A stretch of DNA of 64,000 nucleotides from Mycolicibacterium moriokaense (GTDB lineage Bacteria; Actinomycetota; Actinomycetes; Mycobacteriales; Mycobacteriaceae), in the NCBI RefSeq assembly GCF_003347205.1, contig NZ_QQBJ01000014.1, positions 62,001 to 126,000 of the forward strand. The letters run 5' to 3'. How positions within the stretch are numbered: position 1 is the stretch's first letter; each line of letters opens with the position of its first letter. Shown here in pieces: positions 29,875 to 39,800 of the stretch. The position numbers and the translations under genes were made by a program. Under the pieces are notes generated by a model. That model did not search any database. It had not been told where the DNA came from and worked only from the letters and a program-made list of their open reading frames with translations.

Positions 29875-30525
29875 ATGAGGAAGAAGAATTCCGGCCTCGT
29901 GGCGCGAGCGCTGTTCGCAGCCGCCGCGGCGACCGCGTCAACACCGCTGTACCTGCTCGTCGCACCGCCCGCCGAGGGCGCCCCGTGTCCCGACGTCGAG
30001 GTCGTGTTCGCCCGCGGAACCACCGAACCCCCTGGCGTCGGCGGCATCGGAGCGGCCTTCGTCGACTCGCTCCGCTCGCAGGTGGGCGGTCGTTCAGTGG
30101 GGGTGTACGCGGTCAATTATCCCGCCAGCAACGACTTCTCGACGAGCACACCCGCGGGAGGCGACGACATGAGCGCCCACGTTCAGGCGATGGCCGCCAA
30201 CTGCCCGAATACCAGGATGGTGCTGGGCGGATACTCGCAGGGGGCCGCCGTGGTCGACCTGGCCACCACGTATATGCCGCCCGGCGTGTCCGACAACGTC
30301 GCGGCCGCCGCCGAGTTCGGCGGTGCCAGGAGCACGTTCGCCGACAGCCTGTCTCCCGGACCGCTGCCCTCGGTCGGCCCCCTCTATGTGGGAAAGACGA
30401 TCGAGATGTGCGTCCCCAACGACCCGATCTGCTATCAGGGTGGCTGGGACATGCGCGCCCACGGCGCCTACGTCGCGACGGGGATGGTCAACGACGCCGC
30501 CGCCTTCGCGGCGAGCCGGCTATAG
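29875..30525 (+). CDS. Secreted cutinase-family serine esterase (first of two)
   Basis: 216 residues from ATG 29875; GTG 29860 is an alternative. The signal peptide (LFAAAAATASTPLYLLVAPPAEG) is followed by APCPDVEVVFARGTTEPPGVG. The catalytic triad is visible: S121 in GYSQG, D183 in PNDPIC and H196 in AHGAYV. Mycobacterial cutinase-like proteins are exported lipases/esterases. It is 48 bp upstream of a close paralogue. Confidence 0.92.
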   Translation: MRKKNSGLVARALFAAAAATASTPLYLLVAPPAEGAPCPDVEVVFARGTTEPPGVGGIGAAFVDSLRSQVGGRSVGVYAVNYPASNDFSTSTPAGGDDMSAHVQAMAANCPNTRMVLGGYSQGAAVVDLATTYMPPGVSDNVAAAAEFGGARSTFADSLSPGPLPSVGPLYVGKTIEMCVPNDPICYQGGWDMRAHGAYVATGMVNDAAAFAASRL

Positions 30526-30573
30526 GAGCGGTCGAGTTCGGGTATCCCCGCAGCAGCAACGCGGGGAGGACTT

Positions 30574-31266
30574 ATGACACGCATCAATCTGGCGGCCGCC
30601 GCGGCCGTGACCGTGGCGACGGCCCTTGTGGGCATGCCCGCCCCGTCCGCGTCCGCCCAGCCGTGCTCGGACATCGAGGTCGTCTTCGCACGTGGCACCG
30701 GCGAACCGCCGGGCGTCGGTGGCGTCGGCCAGGCGTTCGTCGAGGCGCTCGAGGCGCAGACGGGTGACAGGTCGGTTGGGGTCTATCCGGTCGACTACGC
30801 CGCCAGCAGCGACTTCAACGACACCATGGCTTTCGCCCAGACCGTGGTCGACGGGGTGAGCAACGCCGCCGGCCACGTCGAGGCCACCGCCTCGAACTGT
30901 CCCGACACCCGCATCGTGCTCGGCGGATACTCCCAGGGCGCCGCGGTGGCCGGGTTTGTGACCTCGGCGCAGGTACCGCCCGGCGTACCGGCGGCGTTCG
31001 TGCCCAAGCCGCTGCCGCCGGAGGTGGCCGACCACGTCGCTGCCGTCGCGCTGTTCGGCAAGCCTTCCGAGGCGTGGACAGACCGCTACGGGGCTCCGGC
31101 GATCACCGTCGGCCCGGCGTATGCGGCCAAGACCATCCAGCTGTGCGCGCAAGGCGACACGATCTGTGACGGCACACCGGGCGGCGGCCCGTCGTTCGCC
31201 CACGCGCTGTATCCGGTCAACGGGATGGTCGGCGACGCGGCCACGTTCGTCGCGGGACGCCTCTAG
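30574..31266 (+). CDS. Secreted cutinase-family serine esterase (second of two)
   Basis: 230 residues, with GGGGAGG before ATG. The signal peptide ends at SASA-QPCSDIEVVFARGTGEPPGVG. Triad: S120 in GYSQG, D195 in QGDTIC and H210 in SFAHALYP. It is a tandem paralogue of the preceding gene; the 11-residue motif before PPGVGG is nearly the same, but the loop between Ser and Asp is longer here. Its stop directly abuts the converging stop of the next gene. Confidence 0.92.
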   Translation: MTRINLAAAAAVTVATALVGMPAPSASAQPCSDIEVVFARGTGEPPGVGGVGQAFVEALEAQTGDRSVGVYPVDYAASSDFNDTMAFAQTVVDGVSNAAGHVEATASNCPDTRIVLGGYSQGAAVAGFVTSAQVPPGVPAAFVPKPLPPEVADHVAAVALFGKPSEAWTDRYGAPAITVGPAYAAKTIQLCAQGDTICDGTPGGGPSFAHALYPVNGMVGDAATFVAGRL

Positions 31267-32505
31267 CTACGGCAGCCCGCCGAACAGGGGACTCAGCACC
31301 TCGGCGAGGGGATCCGGTGGCGGTGGTGGCTGCTGAGGCGGCAGCGGTGCTGGCGCGACGGGTCCCGGTGCGATCGGCCCCGGCGCGACCGCCGGCTGTG
31401 CATCGGGGATGTGCTCCACCGGCGCAACGTCGGGAAGGTGTTCGGTTCCCGCGGCGGCGGCGGGCACGGCTGCGGGCGTCGTCTCAGGCGCGGCGACCGG
31501 CGCGCCAACGGAGGGTTCGGCGACAACCGGAGAAGATGGCGCGACGGGCGCGGCGGCCGCTGGAGGTTCCGGTGCGGCCACGAACTCGGGAATGGGCGCA
31601 GCCGGCACCTGCTCCGGCGGCGGTGGCGGCGCCTCGGCCGACGGAGGCAGCACCACCGGCGCGACGGGCAGCGCAGTGGCGGGCGGTTGCGCGCTTCGCG
31701 CGGCCGGCGGCGGATCGGCGGGCTGTTGGAGGCTGCGCTGTGCCAGTGAAACGGGGCTGCCCGCGGAGGACAGCGTGAACAGCGAGACGACTGCGACAGC
31801 ACCCACGGCCGTGAATGTCTTTGCATACGAGGCGAATCCGGGCCGCCGCCGAATCGAGAATTGATCAAGGTGCGGCACGGTCGACGCGGCGGCGCCACGC
31901 GCCAGCGCCAACTGGGCGTCATGGGTCGCGATGACCGGAATCGACAGGCTGTCGGCCAGCGAGTCGGCCACGTCGCCGAGCTTGGCGCGGGAGCCGATCA
32001 GGTACAGCGACTCCGGCCGCGACCCGTTGTGGCCGAACGCGTCGTTGAGCCAGGCGGCCAAGGCTGCGCTGTCGCGAGATTCGGTGGTTGTCGTGGCCTG
32101 GATCGCGCCGCTACCGGTTTCGATGAGCGACAGCGACGCGGAGTCGCGTCCGAGCACGCATATCGCTGTCTTGCCCTGATCGTCGGTGCGGGCAGCGCCC
32201 ATCGCCCACGCGCGGGTGGCCTCGGTCGGCGAGATGAGGACAACGTCGTCGAAACCGCACTCTGACAGCGCGTCCCGCAGCGAAGACACGTTGCCGCTCG
32301 TGGTCACGTGCACGGAGTCGACGGTGTAGCCGCTGGCGGTGGCGATGTCGCGGACCCGGCGAGCGGTGGCCGCGGGCGCGGCGGCGCTGGCGTCGGTGAT
32401 GTCGAAAGCGTCGTGGTCGAGTGGGTCACCGTCGACGTCGCTTCCGTCGACCAGCACCCAGCCGATACTGGTGGACGTCTTCGACAGCCCCAATACTGTG
32501 CGCAC
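31267..32505 (-). CDS. Membrane protein with ASKHA-like N-terminal domain and proline-rich tail (DUF7159-like)
   Basis: 412 residues from GTG 32505, where RTVLGLSKTSTSIGWVLVDG begins; an upstream GTG (32559) would add 18 residues. The N-terminal 210 residues resemble an actin/Hsp70-like ATPase half, as in a mycobacterial family of unknown function. A single membrane helix (AVGAVAVVSLFTLSSAG, about 230-247) is followed by about 150 residues very rich in Pro, Ala and Val, probably periplasmic. The topology suggests an inner-membrane protein reaching into the cell wall. No partner gene is adjacent. Confidence 0.75.
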   Translation of the reverse strand: MRTVLGLSKTSTSIGWVLVDGSDVDGDPLDHDAFDITDASAAAPAATARRVRDIATASGYTVDSVHVTTSGNVSSLRDALSECGFDDVVLISPTEATRAWAMGAARTDDQGKTAICVLGRDSASLSLIETGSGAIQATTTTESRDSAALAAWLNDAFGHNGSRPESLYLIGSRAKLGDVADSLADSLSIPVIATHDAQLALARGAAASTVPHLDQFSIRRRPGFASYAKTFTAVGAVAVVSLFTLSSAGSPVSLAQRSLQQPADPPPAARSAQPPATALPVAPVVLPPSAEAPPPPPEQVPAAPIPEFVAAPEPPAAAAPVAPSSPVVAEPSVGAPVAAPETTPAAVPAAAAGTEHLPDVAPVEHIPDAQPAVAPGPIAPGPVAPAPLPPQQPPPPPDPLAEVLSPLFGGLP

Positions 32506-32730
32506 TCGCAGGGTCCCGCCCTCGTCGACCGACGTCGCCGTTCGGCATCGAACGGCCACTGGAGCGCAGCATAGTTCGGCTGACTGGGCCTGGCATGCCG
32601 ACGGGTACAGGCTTTATCAATCCGGAATGCTGACGTGACCGTCAACGCGCTGGTCAGAATGCGAGGCGCGGCGATGACACGCGATTTCGGATTGACAGCG
32701 GAAAATCTCTGGAAATCAGGGAAAGTCGAG

Positions 32731-34047
32731 TTATGTCGGCGTGTTGTCGGGCCGGGTGGCGCCGCCGGCGCTCAGCCGCGCAGCCATGGCCGCAACCACG
32801 AAGCAGCCCAGCAGTGAGTAACCGGTGACGCCGGCCAAACCGTTCTTGGCAAGAAGCAGCAGCGCGACGCCGGCCACACAGATCAACACCCCGGCAGCGG
32901 TCGACCTGATGCCGCGTGCCCCGACCGCGTTGTCCCACCAGGGGATCCGGCGATGCTCAAGGGGCGACAACACGAAGAACATCGCCGTCATGACGGCCGC
33001 GAACACCACCGCGCGAAGTGCCAGCAGTCCCCAAAAACCTTCTACATCAACGTGATAGGCGTCCAGTCCGATCCCGTGCAGCGCGAAGGTGGCGATCGCG
33101 ATCGCAGGGATGTGCCACAAGTAGAGCGTCATCGCTCCCCCGTTTCCGACGGCGACCACCCGCCAGACGCGCGGCCGCTGCGCCCATCGCCCTACGGGGC
33201 CCGCGACGGCGACGAAGGCGCAGGACACCCACGTGCAGTGCAGGGCGAGCAGAAACGTCGGCGGGGACACGTTGGAGATCCGCTCCATGCCGGTGACGAC
33301 GAGCGAGACGTCGTAGGGGCCGAAGATCGCCAGCAGCAGTTGGGCGGCGAATGCGAGGGCGGCAATCGCGAGGGCGGCCCGCAGTCCGATCAGCCGTCGC
33401 GCGTAGGCGACACCGATCACCACGGGGATCAACCAGACGATCAGGAAGTTGAGCACCCCCGACATCGGTTCACCGGTCGCGATGCGGAGCGCGTCGAACA
33501 CCGCCGCCGCCACCAGCAGGGACACGATGACGACGGCGACCGTGCGTCCGGTGCGCATCCGGGTCAGCGCGGGGACGAAGGCAAGCGCGACGAGATACAC
33601 GCCGAGGAACCAGAGCAGGGCGACGGACTCGCCGCCCAGACCCGCCGCGGAGTCCGCCCCGAGGACCACGGACGCGACCACCAGGGCGATCGTCCAAAAC
33701 GCCAGATAGACGAACACCGGTCGGCACAGCCGCTGAGCCCGGGTGACCAGCCACGTCCCCCACGGGGTGCCTCGGTGCCAGCCGTAGGCTCCGGCCGCCC
33801 CGCCGGCGAGGAAGAAGAGCGGCATGACCTGTACGACCCAGGTGACAGGAGCCAACGCGGGAATCTCGCCCAGCAGGTTACCGATCCGCAGACCGCTCGA
33901 GTCGATCGTGGCGAGCAGCAGTGCGCAGTGGCCGAACATCACGACGACCAGGGCGGCGAGCCGGGCGACGTCGACGGCGCGGTCGCGGTCGGGCTTGGTG
34001 CGCTCGCTCACCGAACGAGCGTCGGGAACGGGTGTGGTCAGCGGCAT
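32731..34047 (-). CDS. Multi-pass membrane acyltransferase (acyltransferase 3/OpgC-like)
   Basis: 438 residues from MPLTTPVPD; longer in-frame starts exist up to 34251. About ten membrane helices are visible. The first carries DRAVDVARLAALVVVMFGH with the His common to acyltransferase-3 proteins. Such enzymes O-acylate sugars or lipids at the membrane. The 225 bp to the next gene on the left hold nothing recognisable. Confidence 0.85.
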   Translation of the reverse strand: MPLTTPVPDARSVSERTKPDRDRAVDVARLAALVVVMFGHCALLLATIDSSGLRIGNLLGEIPALAPVTWVVQVMPLFFLAGGAAGAYGWHRGTPWGTWLVTRAQRLCRPVFVYLAFWTIALVVASVVLGADSAAGLGGESVALLWFLGVYLVALAFVPALTRMRTGRTVAVVIVSLLVAAAVFDALRIATGEPMSGVLNFLIVWLIPVVIGVAYARRLIGLRAALAIAALAFAAQLLLAIFGPYDVSLVVTGMERISNVSPPTFLLALHCTWVSCAFVAVAGPVGRWAQRPRVWRVVAVGNGGAMTLYLWHIPAIAIATFALHGIGLDAYHVDVEGFWGLLALRAVVFAAVMTAMFFVLSPLEHRRIPWWDNAVGARGIRSTAAGVLICVAGVALLLLAKNGLAGVTGYSLLGCFVVAAMAARLSAGGATRPDNTPT

Positions 34048-34204
34048 GACTCGAGGATGCCGAGGCGCGGAGTGCATGGGATGAGTAAGAATACGTGTCC
34101 TGACTGGCCAAAAGTCACTTCTTGCAGCCCAGGCGATCGCGCGGAAGCGCGGACGCGCGACCGATCGCACCAAATGTCCACCCGCGCGAACGTAAGCTGC
34201 CCCC

Positions 34205-34852
34205 GTGGGTAGGGGCGTGTTAGCCGACGGCCGGGGCCGCTTGTTGGCCATCGCGGCATCGGTGATCGTTGCTGCCGCGATGATCTACGACCAGAGCCGG
34301 GCCCCTGAAAGCCCGCCGGCAAGCCCCGCTGGGCAGGCGGCGATGCCTTCGGCCGCACCCGCGCCGGACAGTCTGGCAGCACCGGATTTGATAGCCGCGA
34401 GCGCGCCGGTCGCCGCCCAGGCGGCGTCCTTCGCGCTACCCGTCGGCGTTGCTCCCGAACAGGGCTTGCAGATCCACACGATCTGGGTGGCCCGGGCGAT
34501 CAGCGTGATGTTTCCCGAGATCACCACCATCGGCGGGGCCCGCCAAGATGCTCTGAAATGGCATCCCAACGGGCTGGCGATCGACGTGATGATCCCGAAC
34601 TATCACTCCGACGAGGGCATTGAGCTCGGCAACCAGATCGCGGGTCTGGCGCTTGCGAACGCGCAGCGGTGGGGCGTCATCCACGTGATCTGGCGGCAGG
34701 GTTTCTATCCGGGCATCGGCGCGCCGAGTTGGACGGCGGACTACGGAAACGAGACCGCAAACCATTTCGACCACGTGCACATCGCCACCGACGGCGGCGG
34801 ATACCCGTCGGGCAAGGAAACCTACTTCATCAACTCGATGAGCCCGGCATGA
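34205..34852 (+). CDS. Exported protein with LAS/M15-like metallopeptidase-type domain
   Basis: 215 residues, GTG start. One N-terminal hydrophobic segment (LLAIAASVIVAAAMIYD) is followed by a Pro/Ala-rich linker and a domain from about residue 80. KWHPNGLAIDVMIP (H120, D127) and HFDHVHIA (H190, H192) match the spacing of Zn ligands in the LAS family of peptidoglycan peptidases. A cell-wall hydrolase role is plausible. Family assignment is from motif spacing only. Confidence 0.65.
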   Translation: MGRGVLADGRGRLLAIAASVIVAAAMIYDQSRAPESPPASPAGQAAMPSAAPAPDSLAAPDLIAASAPVAAQAASFALPVGVAPEQGLQIHTIWVARAISVMFPEITTIGGARQDALKWHPNGLAIDVMIPNYHSDEGIELGNQIAGLALANAQRWGVIHVIWRQGFYPGIGAPSWTADYGNETANHFDHVHIATDGGGYPSGKETYFINSMSPA

Positions 34853-34873
34853 CAGATCGGCAGCGCGCGGCGA

Positions 34874-35191
34874 TCAGGGCTGGGCGAGCAGGGGCCCGTT
34901 GCCCGCGAGGACCGGCAGCCGCACCGAACTGGCGGCCCGCTTGGGCGCGGTGGTGACGACGATCTTTCCGCCGCGGCAGCTGACCAGCTTTCCGTCGACG
35001 AAGACGTCCTGGCCGTCGTCGATCGGCACGGGGAAGCCGCTGGCGTCGGTGTAGGTGCATCCGCCGCCGGACGTCTGGTCGTCGTCGACGGCGTGGGCGG
35101 TCGCCGGGGCGAGGAAGAGCACACCGAAGGCCCCGACGAGGGCTGCGGCGTACTTGAAGCGGGTCAGCTTTGCAGTGGTCGAAGGAGTCAC
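34874..35191 (-). CDS. Small secreted protein, unknown function
   Basis: 105 residues from GTG 35191, with GAGAGGA upstream. The signal peptide (FKYAAALVGAFGVLFLAPATAHA) ends at AHA-VDDDQTSGGG. The mature part has two Cys (GGCTYTDASG and VSCRGGK) and KIVVTTAPKR. Nothing else is recognised. It converges on the peptidase-like gene. Confidence 0.72.
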   Translation of the reverse strand: MTPSTTAKLTRFKYAAALVGAFGVLFLAPATAHAVDDDQTSGGGCTYTDASGFPVPIDDGQDVFVDGKLVSCRGGKIVVTTAPKRAASSVRLPVLAGNGPLLAQP

Positions 35192-35428
35192 GATGAGTGT
35201 CCTCTCGGGTGGTGTCGGGGTGTGGAGTCGTTGACACAAACTCTTCGGGTTCGGCGCAGCCTTCGTAATCGCCGGCAAGTGAGAATCGGTGGCCGGGAGG
35301 GAAGGGTTTCCTATCTGTGAAGCAAGGGCGATGTTCGGTAGGAAGCTCGGTCGCTCGGGCCGGGTATGACCTAGGTTGGGGTTAGCTGGGTCGTGGCGCT
35401 TCCCGGGCCCGCACCTCATCAAGATCAC

Positions 35429-36226
35429 ATGTCGGCGGAAGGAAGTTTGATCCGAGCCATCGTCCTCGCGACGGTCACGGCGATAGCTGGTCGGCGAGTT
35501 TCTACCCGATGCCGCGACGCGGTGTGGCTCGGCGCGTTGGTGGCGGTGGTCTTCTGGGCCGCCGCGGCGCTGTTGTCGCCGTCGGTGCGCGCCGACGACA
35601 CCATCGTGACCGCGACGGTCCTGAAGGCGGTCGACGGTGACACCATCGACATCCGCGACGACATCCGCGGTCGACTGCGCGTGCGGGTGCTCGGGATCGA
35701 CACCCCCGAGACGAGCAAGCCCGGCTACACCGTCGGCTGCTGGGGTCCGGAGGCCACCGAGTTCGCGAGATCAACCCTCGTCGGACAACGTGTTTCGGTG
35801 GAAATCGACCCGACACAGGACAGAACCGACCGGTACGGTCGGACGCTGGCCTATCTCGTCCGCGCCGACGGCTGGGACTACTCGGTCGAAGCGGCGCGCG
35901 CGGGAGCGGCGCACAGCTATGTGTACGACGGCCGGCCCGTCGCCCGCTTTGACCAGATCGCGGCAGCGCAGAACGAGGCCCGTGACGCCGGGCGGGGCCT
36001 GTGGGGTCCGCCGTGTTACGGCGATACGGCGTCGGTGCCGACCAGCGCCACGCAGGTCGACGCGCCGGCTCCCCTGTTCGGACCTGCTGCCCCGCCGCCG
36101 TCGAGCAGCTATTTCGCCAACTGTGCTCAGGCCCGCGCCGCCGGCACCGCACCGTTGATCGCGGGTGCGCCCGGCTACCGGTCGAAACTCGACGGCGACG
36201 GCGATGGCGTTGCGTGCGAAAACTAG
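35429..36226 (+). CDS. Membrane-anchored or secreted thermonuclease-like nuclease with excalibur domain
   Basis: 265 residues from ATG 35429; GTG 35393 is an alternative start. A hydrophobic segment (VWLGALVAVVFWAAAALLS) is followed by an SNase domain: VDGDTIDI, VLGIDTPET and DRYGRTLAYL contain the expected catalytic Asp, Glu and Arg. The C-terminus is an excalibur calcium-binding motif (YFANCAQARAAG, then DGDGDGVACEN). It should hydrolyse DNA/RNA outside the membrane in a Ca-dependent way. Confidence 0.88.
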   Translation: MSAEGSLIRAIVLATVTAIAGRRVSTRCRDAVWLGALVAVVFWAAAALLSPSVRADDTIVTATVLKAVDGDTIDIRDDIRGRLRVRVLGIDTPETSKPGYTVGCWGPEATEFARSTLVGQRVSVEIDPTQDRTDRYGRTLAYLVRADGWDYSVEAARAGAAHSYVYDGRPVARFDQIAAAQNEARDAGRGLWGPPCYGDTASVPTSATQVDAPAPLFGPAAPPPSSSYFANCAQARAAGTAPLIAGAPGYRSKLDGDGDGVACEN

Positions 36227-36260
36227 ACCTGTGAGCGCGCTGTCAAGTCAGGTACAAGGG

Positions 36261-36281
36261 CCTTCGGCCTGCCGCCGAAGG
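36261..36281 (+). terminator. Stem-loop after the nuclease gene
   Basis: CCTTCGGC (36261-36268) pairs perfectly with GCCGAAGG (36274-36281) around a 5-base loop, 34 bp after the nuclease stop. No T-run follows, which is common for mycobacterial terminators. Confidence 0.6.
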
Positions 36282-36380
36282 TGGCATTGGTGCGTAACTT
36301 GTTGTTTATGCGCCGTTTTGGGTTCTCCCGGACACTCAACGTCAGCACTCTCGATTAGTTCGATCCAGAGGTACAGCATC

Positions 36381-36545
36381 ATGCCCAACACTGAAATGCG
36401 TCTCCGCCAGGAACTGCACGAATACGCCGTCGAGTTGCGTCAGCTTGCGTACACCCTGCCCATGGGCCGGGGCGAGCACGATCTGATCGGGTTGTCGGAG
36501 CGGATGCATGCTGCAGCCGATAAGAAGGAGCGCAAAGGGGCCTGA
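36381..36545 (+). CDS. Small hypothetical protein
   Basis: 54 residues; AGAGG lies before ATG. The sequence is charged and helical (RLRQELHEYAVELRQLAYTLP, then ERMHAAADKKERKGA). No family recognised. It is the last plausible gene before the left att site of the integrated element, so it lies outside the element. Confidence 0.45.
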   Translation: MPNTEMRLRQELHEYAVELRQLAYTLPMGRGEHDLIGLSERMHAAADKKERKGA

Positions 36546-36554
36546 CCACCCGAA

Positions 36555-36567
36555 TGTCGGGCTGACA
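36555..36567 (+). repeat. Extra 13-bp copy of the tRNA-Pro 3' end
   Basis: TGTCGGGCTGACA is identical to 55245-55257, the 3' acceptor end of tRNA-Pro with two flanking bases. It lies just outside the 43-bp left att copy at 36579. It may be a scar of an earlier or imprecise insertion, or chance. Confidence 0.4.
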
Positions 36568-36578
36568 CGGTCGGGTTG

Positions 36579-36621
36579 GTCGGGCTGACAGGATTTGAAC
36601 CTGCGACCACTTGACCCCCAG
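36579..36621 (+). repeat. Left attachment site (attL), 43-bp repeat of the tRNA-Pro 3' part
   Basis: Identical over 43 bp to 55246-55288. It covers the tRNA from the anticodon loop through the T-arm to the acceptor 3' end, plus one flanking base. To the right the sequence diverges from the tRNA, so this is a displaced fragment and not a gene. Confidence 0.9.
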
Positions 36622-36814
36622 GAAGTAGCGGTAGCACGTCTCCCCAGGTCGCACACGGTTTTTGCGGCCAGGACGTGGGGTGTGACGTTCACGGACGTGC
36701 AGGTCGTTCAGCACCGCGCATGACGTGTGGTCCCGGCGTGGTCCCCGAATTGAGCGCCTCGCGAGGTTGAGGGCGATCATGTTTAGCCGGGGGTCGGTTT
36801 ACGGAGCGGGGTGG
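36622..36814. other. Left-end non-coding segment of the element
   Basis: About 190 bp between attL and the mmpL stop. It includes a short direct repetition, GTGGTCCC followed by GTGGTCCCC (about 36728-36749). No coding frame is supported; the minus-strand frame crossing it runs through the tRNA fragment. Confidence 0.5.
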
Positions 36815-39800
36815 CTAGCTGTGTCGGGATGCGGCGGATCGTGGTGTGTTGGGCCACCAGCTGGCTTCGCGTAGGAGTGTGGCGATGGCGGGCACGGTGA
36901 GGGTGCGGACGAGGAAGGTGTCGAGTAGGAGTCCGCAGCCGACGATGAGGCCGATTTGGATCATGATGGCTATCGAGCCGACCATGAGGCCGAACATGCT
37001 GGCGGCGAAGATGAGTCCGGCTGAGGTGATGACTGAGCCGGTGCTGGCGACGGTGCGCAGCACGCCGACGCGGATGTTGCGGCCTGACTCTTCGCGCAGG
37101 CGTGAGACGAGCAGCATGTTGTAGTCGGCGCCAACTGCCACCAGAATGATGAAGGCGATAAGCGGTACGGGCCAGGCGATTTGGTAGCCGAGGCCCCATT
37201 GGAACACCAGGACGCCGATGCCCATCGAGGCCAGGTAGTTGAGAACGACGGTGCCCAGTAGGTAGAGGGGCGCCAGGATGGCCCGCAGGAGCAGGACAAG
37301 GATTAGTCCGACGATGAGCAGGGTGGCGACGGCCAGCAACGCGAAGTCTGACCAGAGCAGGTGCTGGATGTCGGCGTTCACTGCGGGAAAGCCGGCGACG
37401 GAGATCCTGGCACCGGCCAGTGACGTGTTGGGCCGGGCGGCGTTGGCGACATCGACCATCTGCTGGGCCAGGTGGGTGGCCTCGCCACTGTAGGGGTCGT
37501 AGCTGGACTCGATGCTGAATCGTGCGGTCTTGCCGTCGGGTGAGAGGAAAAGCTTAGCGACGTCGGCGAATTGACGATTTTCGAAGGCGTTGCCGGGCAG
37601 GTAGAAGCCGGTCGCGGAGTCCGAGCCGGCGGTGGCGCGTGCGGAGTCTTGAAGTTGGGTGGCGATTTGGCTCATCCCGGACAGCATTTGGATGTTGCTG
37701 TCGGCCAGTGTGTGCACGCCGGTAGCGAGTGCTTTTGCGCCGGAGGCGAGTTGGCTGATGCCGTCTTGGAGGCGGCGGATGTTGGCGGCCATGTCGGCGG
37801 GGTTGCCCATCGCGCTGAAGGCGCTGTTGAGTGAGTTGACCGCTGTTTGGACGTTGGTGAGGGTGCCGGCGACTGTGGCGTTGGCCGCCGGGTTGTAGCG
37901 GTCGCCGAGGTCGGCGACCTGGTTGAAGAAGCCGTTGTTGCGCAGCGTGGCCAGGATTTGCACCTGGTCGCGGATTTGGGTGCATTGCGGGGTGGTTGCA
38001 CACCAGGGCGAGGTGTTGAGCGCGCCGACGAGTGGGTCGACGGTGGCGATGGCGTTTTGGGCTTGTTCGGCCAGCGGCCGGATTCCTGGCCCGGATTGGA
38101 TTGCCTGGTCAATGTTGGGGGCGGTGGCCGAAAGTTGTTGCAGCAAAGGCCGTAACTGGTCGACGCGCGTGCCGGCTGACTGCGCTTGGTTGAGGATTCC
38201 GGTGAGCGGGGTCAGCGCCCCGCGCAGCGTGGTGTCCAGTTTCGCCAGGCCGCCGGCGAGTTGGTCGGCGCCGTTGGTGAGCTTGGCCAGGTCGTCTCTC
38301 CTGGCGTTGCCGTCGGCGACGGCGCCGGCCATCTTGTCGCCGATCTGGCCGTTCTGCCAGGACAGTTGGGCTTGGTCGAGTCGGACGCCGGCGGGTCGGG
38401 TGACTCCGGAAACCTTGGTGACGCCGGGGATTTGGGCGATCCGTGAGGCCATCTCGTCGAGGTCGGCCAGTCCCTTGCCGGTTCGCATGTCGGTGGGGTT
38501 TTCCACCAGCAGGAACTCGCTAATGACGATGTCTTTGCGGAAGTGGCGGTCGAGTAGTTGGTATCCCTGGTTGCTGGCGGTGGTTGCGGGTTGGCCTTTG
38601 CGGTCGTCGTAGCTGATCTGGATCGTGGCGGTGACTGCTGATAGGGCGATGAGGATGATCAGGCTGATGGTCAGCAGTGGCGCTGGGCGGCGCACCACCG
38701 CGACGGCGATGCTGTTCCAGTAGCGGCGGGTGCGGTCGGGTTTGGGGTCGCCGATGCCGCGGCGGGCGGCCAGTGTCAGCACCGGTGGCAGCAGCGTGAC
38801 GGTGGCCAGAAATCCGATGAATACCGCCAGTGCGCACGCGGGGCCGAGGGCGGCGAACACGTTGAGTTTGGCGAAGACCATGGACAGGAAGGCGAATGCG
38901 ACGGTGGCTGCTGAGGCGAGGATGACCCGGCCGATGCTGGCGGTGGCGTAGATGGCGGCTTGATCGGCGGGTACGCCGGCGCGGCGCTGTTCGTGGTAGC
39001 GGCTGATCAGGAAGACCGTGTAGTCGGTGCCGGCGCCGAGCAGGATCGCGCCCATGAATCCGATGGTGAATTCGGAGACCGGCATGCCGGCTACGCCGAG
39101 CGCGGAGAGCACTCCGCGTCCGACGGTCAGGCTCAATCCGATGACCAGCAGCGGCAGCAGCGCGGTGAACACCGAGCGGTAGACGATCATCAGGATCAGC
39201 GCGATCAGTGCGGCGGTGGCGATTGAGATGTACAGCAACGCGTGTTCCATGCTGGCGATCTGGTCGCTGAACGTCGACGCTGGCCCGGTCACATAGACCG
39301 TGGTCGTGGTGCCGGCGAATTCCTTGGCAGCGATAGCGCGCACGGCGGTGACGGATTCGGCGGCGGCCGGATCACCCAGGGTGCCGGCAACACCGACGGG
39401 CAGATACCAGGCTTTGCGGTCCGCGCTGACGGCCTGGGTCTCGGTGACCGGGTCGGCGAGCAGGTCCTGTACCAGTAAGACGTGTGTGGTGTCGGCGCGC
39501 AGCCGCGACACGAGGTTCTGGTAGTGCTGGCGTGCGGTGAGGGTCAGCCCGGCGGGGTCTTCCATCGCGACGACCAGCATTGTCCGCGAGCCCTGCTCGC
39601 TGAACGCCACACTCATTCGGTCGACGGTTTGCAGCGATGGGGCATCGTGGGGCACCAGGTCCACCGACTGTTGACGGACCACGGTCTCCAGCTGCGGGAA
39701 CAGCAGTGCCAGCACAACGGCGGCGCCGATCCACAGACCGAACACCAGGGCTTTGTGCCGGACAGCGAATGCGCCTAACCGCGCTAGCTGTGGGCTGTAT

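Noticed and set aside
32635-32817. 60-codon plus-strand frame between the proline-rich protein and the acyltransferase
   Set aside because: No ribosome site or motif, and it runs into the acyltransferase 3' end on the opposite strand.
36342-36780. Minus-strand frames across the left att site (containing KWSQVQILSARPT)
   Set aside because: Such peptides are translations of tRNA genes read in frame; the segment is a tRNA-Pro fragment.
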